Origin: Fluviicola sp.
GTDB taxonomy: Bacteria; Bacteroidota; Bacteroidia; Flavobacteriales_D; Crocinitomicaceae
NCBI GenBank assembly: GCA_029866325.1
Contig: JARWZO010000005.1
Span: forward strand, 279,049 to 330,138
DNA: 51,090 bases
Direction: 5' to 3'
Positions 42,283-49,527 of the stretch are shown here, piece after piece (position 1 is the stretch's first letter; every line of letters begins with the position of its first letter). The position numbers were made by a program, and so were the translations under genes. The notes beneath the pieces were generated by a model. It did no database searches, had not been told where the DNA came from, and worked only from the letters and a program-made list of their open reading frames with translations.

Positions 42283-44718
42283 ATGATGAAAAACAATCTA
42301 CTACTCAACGGTCTTCTGACCGTTCTACTCACTTTTATTGGGACGTTAAGTTTTGGTCAAGGATTTACACTTACTTCGCTTTACACCAATAACAACCAGC
42401 TTGCCGAATGTGATACGATGGTCGACATCAATATTGCAGCGTTGACAGCGCCATCAACAAATGCCGATTTTAACCTGGCACTTTTCGGTTCGTCCTTTAC
42501 GGCCTCACAATTTACAACTACAGTCAATTGGGGAGATGGAAACACAACTACTCATGTTGGGGGAACTTCCTCCGCAGGAGTTGCTATTCCCTTTGCACCG
42601 CCTATTCAGCATTATTATGCCAACAACGGAACATATACGATCTATGTGGCTGTTCTGAATCCGCAAAACAACTCGTTTGCAAGTGATACCTTATATTATA
42701 CGCAAACAACCTGCAACTCTTACTTGTTTTCTTCTGTGATCCTAGATTGCGATAATGATGGAAATACGGATTCTACTCTTGCCAATGGAGTTCCGATCAC
42801 GTTGTACGAACCCGGAGGTATGTGGTATTCCGGTACGTTGAATAACGGATCAGTGAACTACAACAATGTATTATCAGGTACCTACACTATTTCTATTAGC
42901 CAAACTTGGTTAAATCAGAACGGTTATGTAATTGAAAGCGTTACTCCATCTACGATTACTATTTCACCGAACATGCAAACGTTTACCACACAAATAGTTT
43001 TGAATTGTGATTCCATTCCAAATGCAGACAATCTCTGTTTATACGGAATGGCGTTTTGTGACGGAGATTCAAACGGTGTTTACAACGCAGGTGAGACACC
43101 TATTGTAAACGCACCGGTTCAGATTATGAACGGAGGACAAACAATGACGGTCTATACCAATTCAGGAGGTTATTATTCTGTAAGCTATTCAGGAACAGTT
43201 GGGTCGCCAACAATAATTTCGATCAACCCCAACTGGTTGGCTCAAAACGGTTATACCATGAACAGCAATCCGTTTACCGTATTGGCAGCCGATTGTAACT
43301 CGCAACCTGTTGCCAACATTCCTGTTAATTGCAACGGAGGCAATAACAATCCATATCAATGTGTGGCAGCGATTGTTTTCTGCGATGCAAATGGCAACGG
43401 GTCAATGGACAATGGTGAAACACCACTTCAAAATGCGCCAATCACACTTTGGGGACAACAAAATCAAAACGTGATCATTTATACCGATTCTAATGGTTAT
43501 GCCATGTATTGTGGTAACAACATTTCTTTACAAGTAATAGCACAATTAAACCAAGCTTGGTTGACTCAACATGGATATACGATTTCAAATCCAATCATTA
43601 CGCTATTGGCCTCAGGTAGTCAAACACCTAATCCGGGGTACTTTGCAGTTAATTGCGGAGGTGGTGGTCAAGGGCAATGCGCTGACTTATGGACTACCGT
43701 TACACCATGGATCGGTTATTACCAGAATACAACCGCTTATATCAAACTGAACTACGGAAATTACGGTCCGGGAGCTCCGGGTCCATATACCTTAACAATG
43801 ACTTTCCCGGCTGGAGTTACAGTAAATACATCTTCACTCAACCCAGGTTACACGATCAATGGAAACACCATTACATGGACGTTGAACAGTAACTTGACGT
43901 CATTTAGCACTTACGATTTGATTCTATTTAACGTTCCTTCCGGAATACCAAACGGAACTGTTCACCAGTTTACGTCAACCATCACTCCGACAGGAAATGT
44001 TTCGGATTGCTGCACTTCCAATAACAATGGATGTTTGGTACAAATCGTAGGAAATAGCTATGACCCGAATGATAAAATGGTAGATCACGTGGAACAAATT
44101 GCTCCTTCCGTTCAGGATGAATTGACCTATACCGTTCGATTCCAAAACACAGGAACCGCTCCTGCACAAAATATTTACATTTTGGATACGCTAAGTGCAA
44201 ACTTGGATTGGTCTACATTTGAATTGATCGAAGCGTCGCATGCAATGCACGTTGATGATCTTGGAAATGGTGTTCTGCGCTTCAACTTTCCGCAAATCTG
44301 GTTGCCGGATAGCACCACAAACGAAGCCGAAAGTCACGGACATTTAGTGTATCGTTTGAAAGAAAATGCAGCAAACACAGAAGGCACCGAGATCTTCAAC
44401 ACAGCCTACATCTTCTTTGATTGGAACGATCCGATTATCACCAATACAACCTACAACATCAATACGTCATTGGGCTTAACAGAGACATCGGTTCAAGGGG
44501 TCGTTTTCCCGAATCCATTCCAACAAGAAGTTACTATCCGTGCCAAATCAATGATTCAAACGGTTGTGGTGTCAGACTTGTCGGGCAAGGTATTGTTGAC
44601 ACAAGCCGCCAATTCAAATGAGTTGAAATTGGACTTGAGCAATTACTCAAGCGGTGTCTACATGGTAATGATTCAAACTCAATCGGGTGCTGAAACACAT
44701 CGAATAGTGAAAAAATAA
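42283..44718 (+). CDS. T9SS-sorted SdrD-B/DUF7619-type surface protein
   Basis: The 811-aa product has a signal peptide (ends T-L-S-F-G-Q), a PKD-like part with VNWGDGNTTTHVGG, and three SdrD-B/carboxypeptidase-regulatory-like units, each marked by D-x-D-x-x-G/D-A-N-G-N-G calcium-loop-like segments (ILDCDNDGNTDS, FCDGDSNGVYNAGE, FCDANGNGSMDNGE). A domain of the type found before many Bacteroidota sorting tails follows (GNSYDPNDKMVDH, LTYTVRFQNTGTAPAQNIYI, TAYIFFDWNDPIITNTTYN), and a T9SS type A sorting domain ends the protein (from FPNPFQQEVTIR to AETHRIVKK). Last of four T9SS cargo genes; a filamentous surface adhesin is a reasonable guess. Two adjacent ATGs are possible starts. Confidence 0.85.
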   Translation: MMKNNLLLNGLLTVLLTFIGTLSFGQGFTLTSLYTNNNQLAECDTMVDINIAALTAPSTNADFNLALFGSSFTASQFTTTVNWGDGNTTTHVGGTSSAGVAIPFAPPIQHYYANNGTYTIYVAVLNPQNNSFASDTLYYTQTTCNSYLFSSVILDCDNDGNTDSTLANGVPITLYEPGGMWYSGTLNNGSVNYNNVLSGTYTISISQTWLNQNGYVIESVTPSTITISPNMQTFTTQIVLNCDSIPNADNLCLYGMAFCDGDSNGVYNAGETPIVNAPVQIMNGGQTMTVYTNSGGYYSVSYSGTVGSPTIISINPNWLAQNGYTMNSNPFTVLAADCNSQPVANIPVNCNGGNNNPYQCVAAIVFCDANGNGSMDNGETPLQNAPITLWGQQNQNVIIYTDSNGYAMYCGNNISLQVIAQLNQAWLTQHGYTISNPIITLLASGSQTPNPGYFAVNCGGGGQGQCADLWTTVTPWIGYYQNTTAYIKLNYGNYGPGAPGPYTLTMTFPAGVTVNTSSLNPGYTINGNTITWTLNSNLTSFSTYDLILFNVPSGIPNGTVHQFTSTITPTGNVSDCCTSNNNGCLVQIVGNSYDPNDKMVDHVEQIAPSVQDELTYTVRFQNTGTAPAQNIYILDTLSANLDWSTFELIEASHAMHVDDLGNGVLRFNFPQIWLPDSTTNEAESHGHLVYRLKENAANTEGTEIFNTAYIFFDWNDPIITNTTYNINTSLGLTETSVQGVVFPNPFQQEVTIRAKSMIQTVVVSDLSGKVLLTQAANSNELKLDLSNYSSGVYMVMIQTQSGAETHRIVKK

Positions 44719-44742
44719 GGGAACACACACCCACAAATATCT

Positions 44743-44778
44743 AAGAGGTCTTTCAGAAATGAGAGACCTCTTCTTTTT
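44743..44778 (+). terminator. Terminator after the SdrD-B-type gene
   Basis: AAGAGGTCT (44743-44751) pairs with AGACCTCTT (44764-44772) and runs into a T-rich stretch. Confidence 0.85.
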
Positions 44779-44841
44779 AGGGTGAACCCAACTAACCACT
44801 AATCACCAACCACTAATCACTAAATTCCTTATTTTTATACC

Positions 44842-47076
44842 ATGAAGACGTTTCTCCTGCGTATTTGTTCGGTGCTGTTGCTGGTGTGTTTCCAACATTC
44901 GATTGCCTTAGCTGCAAACGGAGATGAAGCGAGTCGTATAAAAGCCTATCAGCAAGAAAAAAACGGAACCAAGAAGTATTGGAAACTTTATCAATTGGGT
45001 GAATATTACCGGTTGAACAACGTTGAGAAAGCCGATTCCATTCGAGATTATATACTTTCAGCCAGTCGTCAGGAAAATGATTCCGCACGTCTGCAAGCAC
45101 TTGTTTTTGATTTAAAAATTGATCAGCTTCGTGGGAATAGAATTGCTTACTATACCAAAATATTGCAACTACAACCATTTTTGAGTCGATTAAAATCGCG
45201 GGTTTCACAGGTGGTGATTTACCAGTATTTGGCCGATTATCACATCGCCTACCGCGAATTTGAACAAGCTCATTTGTACCTCGATGAAGCTCTGGTGATT
45301 TCTAAAAAATTGCGTTCGTATTCCTACAGTTGTACCGCTGAAACATTCCGGTTGATGGCTTTACTTGAAATGGAGGAAAACGACAAAGCAAATGCCTTGA
45401 TTCATGTAGGGCAATCCATTCAATACGCGCGCCGTTCTTCCGACAAAGCATTGCTAGCAGCTTGTTTCAATATGCAGGCAAAGGTTTATAATTATTTTGG
45501 ACAGGTGGAACTCAGTGTTTCGAAAAACATGATTGCTTTAGAATTGGCGAAGGAAGCTGGTGATTTTCCGAAAGTTTCCAATTACCAGCGCGAACTCGGC
45601 GAGGTGCAATACAGTATTTTCAATTACGATGATGCGGGTGATTATTTTTTACAGTCTAAGGAAACGGCTGAACGCATTCATGATAAACGATTGGTAGGTT
45701 TGGCAAAAACCGATCTCGGATTGTTGTCTTTTGCGCGAAAAGAATACCAACGCGCCATTCAATTGCTCCGCGATGCCATCAAAACGCTTCAAAAATACAA
45801 CGATGAAGACGGATTGGGTTTTGCGCACATGCATTTGGGTAATGTTTACCGTGAAGAGAACAATTACGATGAAGCATTGAGGTATTATAACAAAGCCCTT
45901 GTTTATTTTGAGTCAGCTGCCAACAGGGCCGAAATCGCTTCCGTTTATCACCTTGTAGGAACCGTATTCGAAAAACAAGGTAAATACGGAAATGCGCTCA
46001 ATTACTTGAATCGTGCTGTGGAAATTCGGTCACAATTCGGATTTAAAGGAAGCGTTTATCCTTCTTACCGCGAAATTGCAGAAGTCTATAAGAAAACGGG
46101 CAATTTGAAATTGGCGCACTATTACCTCGAGCTTTATTCCAACTATTCGGATAGCGCGAGAACAGTTGAGGTAAGTGCCAGAATTGCTGAAATCTCGGAA
46201 TTGTATCGTGCAGAACAGCGTGAACGTCTTATTGCGATGCAACAGGATTCCATCGAATTGCAACGCAAGGAAAAGGATTTGACTTCGGCTCAATTGGAAA
46301 ACACCGAACTACGTAGTAGTTTTCAGACTTATGTCATAATCGGGTTCATCTTATTACTGATTTTGGCGATTGTGATCTTTTACAATCAATGGAAACAGCG
46401 TAATATCAAACAACTGCAGCGCGAAGCCGAAATGAGTCAGGTGCTCCTGCGTTCGCAAATGAATCCGCATTTTGTATTCAACGCGATGTCGGTTATTCAA
46501 AGCTATATTTATGAAAACGACATCAAAAACTCGACTAAATTTTTGGTCAACTTCTCGAAACTGATGCGGTTGATTCTCGAAAACTCATCCAAAGAATTCA
46601 TTCCCATTCTCACGGAAATAGATATTTTGACCAAATACCTTGAAACCCAGAAATTGCGTTTTGGTGATCGATTCGAATACGAAGTAGCCATGGATGATTT
46701 GTTACTCGAAGAAGAATTGGTCATTCCACCCATGATTACACAGCCCTTTATTGAAAATGCGATTGAGCATGGTCAGCTCCATACGGTTGAAGGTGGTTTT
46801 ATCCGGGTAAAATTCTCGAAGGTTTCAGACATGCTGAATGTGGTCATTGAAGACAACGGCATCGGTAGAAAAGGCGCCGAAAAAAATAAGAAGAGTGCCG
46901 AGCACAAAAGTATGGCCATGAAAATCACCCAAGACCGAATTGACAACCTGAATTATAAGTACAGAATTCAGGGGTCGTTGAATATAAGTGATTACAATGA
47001 AGAACTGCAGACCGGAACCAAAGTCGAAATCTTTTTACCTTACCGCACCGATACCCAAAAAGTGATTCCCGATTAG
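44842..47076 (+). CDS. TPR sensor histidine kinase (LytS/YehU-type His_kinase)
   Basis: The 744-aa product has a signal sequence (residues 1-26), a periplasmic region of tetratricopeptide repeats (about 90-430, for example FAHMHLGNVYREENNYDEAL and ALNYLNRAVEIRSQFG), a helical connector, one membrane segment (about 496-515, V-I-I-G-F-I-L-L-L-I-L), a coiled coil and a His_kinase domain. The phospho-acceptor His543 is in QMNPHFVFNAMSVIQ; the ATP-binding part shows QPFIENAIEHG and VIEDNGIGRKG. It should sense an envelope signal and phosphorylate the LytTR regulator encoded next downstream, from which it is separated by 307 bases. Confidence 0.92.
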   Translation: MKTFLLRICSVLLLVCFQHSIALAANGDEASRIKAYQQEKNGTKKYWKLYQLGEYYRLNNVEKADSIRDYILSASRQENDSARLQALVFDLKIDQLRGNRIAYYTKILQLQPFLSRLKSRVSQVVIYQYLADYHIAYREFEQAHLYLDEALVISKKLRSYSYSCTAETFRLMALLEMEENDKANALIHVGQSIQYARRSSDKALLAACFNMQAKVYNYFGQVELSVSKNMIALELAKEAGDFPKVSNYQRELGEVQYSIFNYDDAGDYFLQSKETAERIHDKRLVGLAKTDLGLLSFARKEYQRAIQLLRDAIKTLQKYNDEDGLGFAHMHLGNVYREENNYDEALRYYNKALVYFESAANRAEIASVYHLVGTVFEKQGKYGNALNYLNRAVEIRSQFGFKGSVYPSYREIAEVYKKTGNLKLAHYYLELYSNYSDSARTVEVSARIAEISELYRAEQRERLIAMQQDSIELQRKEKDLTSAQLENTELRSSFQTYVIIGFILLLILAIVIFYNQWKQRNIKQLQREAEMSQVLLRSQMNPHFVFNAMSVIQSYIYENDIKNSTKFLVNFSKLMRLILENSSKEFIPILTEIDILTKYLETQKLRFGDRFEYEVAMDDLLLEEELVIPPMITQPFIENAIEHGQLHTVEGGFIRVKFSKVSDMLNVVIEDNGIGRKGAEKNKKSAEHKSMAMKITQDRIDNLNYKYRIQGSLNISDYNEELQTGTKVEIFLPYRTDTQKVIPD

Positions 47077-47383
47077 AATTCGCGCAACCCGAAAAGTGGT
47101 CACTCATAGCCGGTTTAAAATTGTTTGATAAGATAAATTATTGAGTCATTTTGAGCGAAATGAGGCAGATTTTGGAGCCATAGCACGCGTCTCTGGTGAA
47201 AGAAGAAGCATAGCTTCTGAAGACGAGAATGTCCGGAACTGAGGGGCGAAATTCGAGGTAATCGAACGAAATTGCAGCCAAAAAGGCTCATAAGAATGAA
47301 ATCAGAAGAAATTTGAACAGGCTCTTAAAACTTTAATCGTATATTCGGGTTCGTATTTTATGTATGCTAATTCCGATTAACCG
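47077..47383. other. Structured intergenic element between kinase and regulator
   Basis: About 300 bases without an open frame. Several small hairpins follow each other: CGTCT/AGACG (47188-47192 with 47221-47225) enclosing AGAAGC-ATA-GCTTCT (47204-47218), TTCGA/TCGAA (47252-47266), and AGCC/GGCT (47276-47288). The purine-rich stretch does not look like a promoter region of this organism and resembles a dispersed intergenic repeat. The kinase and regulator genes may have been one operon before it was inserted. Confidence 0.45.
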
Positions 47384-48127
47384 ATGAAAAAGGCCTTAAT
47401 TATTGATGATGAACAACGAACACGCGAGTTAATAGCTAAAATGATTGAATCTTTTGATATGGGTATTGAAGCCATACCAAGAGGTGAAAATGTACAATCG
47501 GGATTGAAAGCAATAGCGGAGATCCAACCGGATTTGGTTTTCTTAGATATTCAAATGCCCGATGGTACCGGATTTGATTTATTAAAAGCGATTCCGGATA
47601 AGAATTTTGAGGTCATTTTCATCACCGCTCATGAGGAATTTGCCATCAAGGCTATCAAATTTTCGGCACTCGATTACATTTTGAAACCGGTTGATCCGGA
47701 TGAGTTACGCGCTGCTCTAGAGCGTGCCTTAGAAACATTGGGTGAAGAAAAACAAGAACCGCAGTTCGAAGCCTTGCAACACAACATTCAACCGAATCAA
47801 AAACGCAGACTGGTATTAAAAACACAGGAAAGTGTTCACGTGGTGGAATTGGATCATATTATACGCTGTGAAGCCGACCGTAATTACACGTCGTTTTACC
47901 TTACCGAAGGCAAAAAAATATTGGTGTCTCGTACCTTAAAAGATTATGAAACCTTATTAACAGGACATAATTTCCTGCGTGTTCAGCAATCTCACTTAGT
48001 AAACCTCAATTTTGTAGAGCGATACGACAAAGGAAATGGCGGAGCCGTGGTCATGAAAGACGGTTCTGAAGTGCCTCTTTCACCCGCGAAACGTGATATT
48101 TTCTTTCAAATTTTAGAGAATCTGTGA
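47384..48127 (+). CDS. LytTR-family response regulator
   Basis: The 247-aa product starts with a receiver domain: KKALIIDDEQRTRELI, the phosphorylated Asp55 in PDLVFLDIQMPDG, then FITAHEEFAIKAIKFSALDY and I-L-K-P-V. After a short linker comes a LytTR DNA-binding domain (about 140-247) with HIIRCEADRNYTSFYL, ILVSRTLKDYETLL and FLRVQQSHLVNLNFV. It should receive phosphate from the TPR kinase upstream and act on promoters with LytTR direct repeats; none was identified here. Confidence 0.95.
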   Translation: MKKALIIDDEQRTRELIAKMIESFDMGIEAIPRGENVQSGLKAIAEIQPDLVFLDIQMPDGTGFDLLKAIPDKNFEVIFITAHEEFAIKAIKFSALDYILKPVDPDELRAALERALETLGEEKQEPQFEALQHNIQPNQKRRLVLKTQESVHVVELDHIIRCEADRNYTSFYLTEGKKILVSRTLKDYETLLTGHNFLRVQQSHLVNLNFVERYDKGNGGAVVMKDGSEVPLSPAKRDIFFQILENL

Positions 48128-48283
48128 AGTCCGTTCAGTCATTCTGACAGAATATTCATCCAAATACTTGATTTATTCATTCGTCGACGCTTTATTCCGA
48201 TTCATCTATATCTTAGTAATGGAAATAAGGAGAAATGGAATCAGGTTGTTTTCTAAGTTAGGTTAAAGTTGAAAACGGGAAAC

Positions 48284-48308
48284 ACTGCATTGGAGAGGCA
48301 GTTTTTTC
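48284..48308 (+). terminator. Hairpin terminator without a preceding protein gene
   Basis: ACTGC (48284-48288) pairs with GCAGT (48298-48302), followed by six T's in total. Confidence 0.6.
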
Positions 48309-48456
48309 ATTTTCTAGTTTTATTGAAGAGTATACAGTTCTATCTATCCGTTAAGACTTTGGCAAAAGCCGTAAGGACCTTAGAAACAACCTGATTTTCA
48401 TTATTAAAATGGGCTACTTTACACGATACACAAGCTAAAACACTACTAAACCAATG

Positions 48457-48485
48457 AGGTTTCATGCAAATGAAACCTTTTTGCT
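48457..48485 (+). terminator. Strong hairpin terminator of a possible small RNA
   Basis: AGGTTTCAT (48457-48465) pairs exactly with ATGAAACCT (48470-48478) across a four-base loop and runs into TTTTTG. Confidence 0.8.
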
Positions 48486-48575
48486 TTTTAGGCCATTCAT
48501 GTTTTAACATTCGGACGTTTATATTTTTTTAATGCCAATTGGTCGAAATCCCTTACCACGATTCAGCAATTCGTT

Positions 48576-48583
48576 TATTTTTG
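48576..48583 (+). promoter_or_regulatory. -7 box of the small-protein operon
   Basis: TATTTTTG matches TAnnTTTG and lies 15 bases before the ATG at 48599, supporting that start over the longer frame. Confidence 0.6.
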
Positions 48584-48598
48584 CCTCAAATTAGCAGA

Positions 48599-48886
48599 AT
48601 GAATACCGATGAATTTGAGCTCGTAGAGAAAGAGCAAGTAGCAAGCTATCATTTCCCCCCGGAAGAAATTCTAAAAAGTGAAAAAGAAATGCTTGCCAGA
48701 AAGGAGGCAATTGAACGTGCAAATTCACTTGGAAATTTGGAACATTACAAAGTAAAGATTTACTTTGCTGACGAAGTGAGTAAAAAACATATTGAAACAA
48801 CTATTTGGGGAGTAACGGATCTTGCAATCCTGCTGAAACAAAATGTAGTTTTGCCCATACACCGCATTATCAAATTAGAAATATAA
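48599..48886 (+). CDS. Conserved small cytoplasmic protein (95 aa)
   Basis: The 95-aa product begins MNTDEFELVEKEQ and has two parts: a charged helical N-terminal half and a beta-rich C-terminal half (HYKVKIYFADEVSKKHIETT, then IWGVTDLAILLKQNVVLPIH and R-I-I-K-L-E-I). The second half follows a pattern I know from uncharacterised Bacteroidota proteins, with E-T-T-x-W-x-V-T and a closing P-I-H-x-I strand. There is no signal peptide. It starts just behind a -7 box and is followed seven bases later by the acidic protein gene, so the pair forms an operon. Function unknown. Confidence 0.7.
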   Translation: MNTDEFELVEKEQVASYHFPPEEILKSEKEMLARKEAIERANSLGNLEHYKVKIYFADEVSKKHIETTIWGVTDLAILLKQNVVLPIHRIIKLEI

Positions 48887-48893
48887 CTGGCGC

Positions 48894-49259
48894 ATGTCTA
48901 AGAAAAGATCAATCATCAGCTATGATAAGCTGAACATCGAACAGAAAAAGCAATTACTGATGGCTTTCCCTGACGGATTTGCAGGCTCAATGACTAAAAT
49001 GACCAACCCGATTACCGGCGAAATTTACGACTCGCTGCTATGGGAAACGGAGGAAATCATTTACTTGGTAAAATTGCCTAAACAAACCGTAAAATCTCCT
49101 TCAGTTGATGATGATGAAGATGATTTTGAAGAAGAAGAAGACTTCGACAAATTTGATGGAAAAGGTGATGAAGAGGATGACGCTTCAACCGATGATGATG
49201 AGGAAGACACCTACGGTGACGATCCGGCAGATGCTGTTGCTGACGAAGAAGAAGATTAA
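48894..49259 (+). CDS. Conserved small protein with acidic C-terminal tail
   Basis: The 121-aa product begins MSKKRSIISYDKLNIEQKKQ and has a folded N-terminal half of about 65 residues (G-F-A-G-S-M-T-K-M, then SLLWETEEIIYLVKLPK), followed by a tail made almost only of D, E, G and S. I recall Bacteroidota proteins with the same M-x-K-K-R-S-x-x-S-Y opening and acidic tail, all without assigned function. Acidic tails often interact with nucleic-acid-binding or ribosomal proteins, which here is only a suggestion. Second gene of the operon, closed by a terminator. Confidence 0.7.
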   Translation: MSKKRSIISYDKLNIEQKKQLLMAFPDGFAGSMTKMTNPITGEIYDSLLWETEEIIYLVKLPKQTVKSPSVDDDEDDFEEEEDFDKFDGKGDEEDDASTDDDEEDTYGDDPADAVADEEED

Positions 49260-49286
49260 GACAAAGTATATTTTAAGATTAATAGT

Positions 49287-49322
49287 CAAAAGCGTTCCGA
49301 TTTACGGGGCGCTTTTTTTCAT
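49287..49322 (+). terminator. Terminator of the small-protein operon
   Basis: AAAGCG pairs with CGCTTT, the stem continuing in part through CC/GG, and is followed by seven T's. Confidence 0.75.
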
Positions 49323-49527
49323 TCTAAAAAATGAAATCTCTAATTCAACCGTTCTATGTCGAACTCACGTTAAATAATAATGCTAAGCATCATTTCATTA
49401 ATTGAAAAGTGCTGTTTGTTTAATTTGTAGAAGGCGTTAACGAAAATTGTTATAATTTTGTCGAAGAAAATGGGCGTTTAGGCGAATTTTTCTGACTACT
49501 TATTTATTAAATTAACCAATTACAAAC

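Larger units (their letters stand above)
48128..48598. other. Gene-poor stretch with two terminators, possible small RNAs
   Basis: Some 470 bases hold no convincing gene. Near 48140 there is a weak ATTCT/AGAAT dyad that may end the regulator transcript. Two hairpin terminators follow at 48284 and 48457, yet no protein gene precedes either. A 15-codon frame starting at 48221 (M-E-I-R-R-N-G) is too short to judge. The stretches 48220-48308 and about 48310-48485 could therefore encode small RNAs. Confidence 0.35.
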
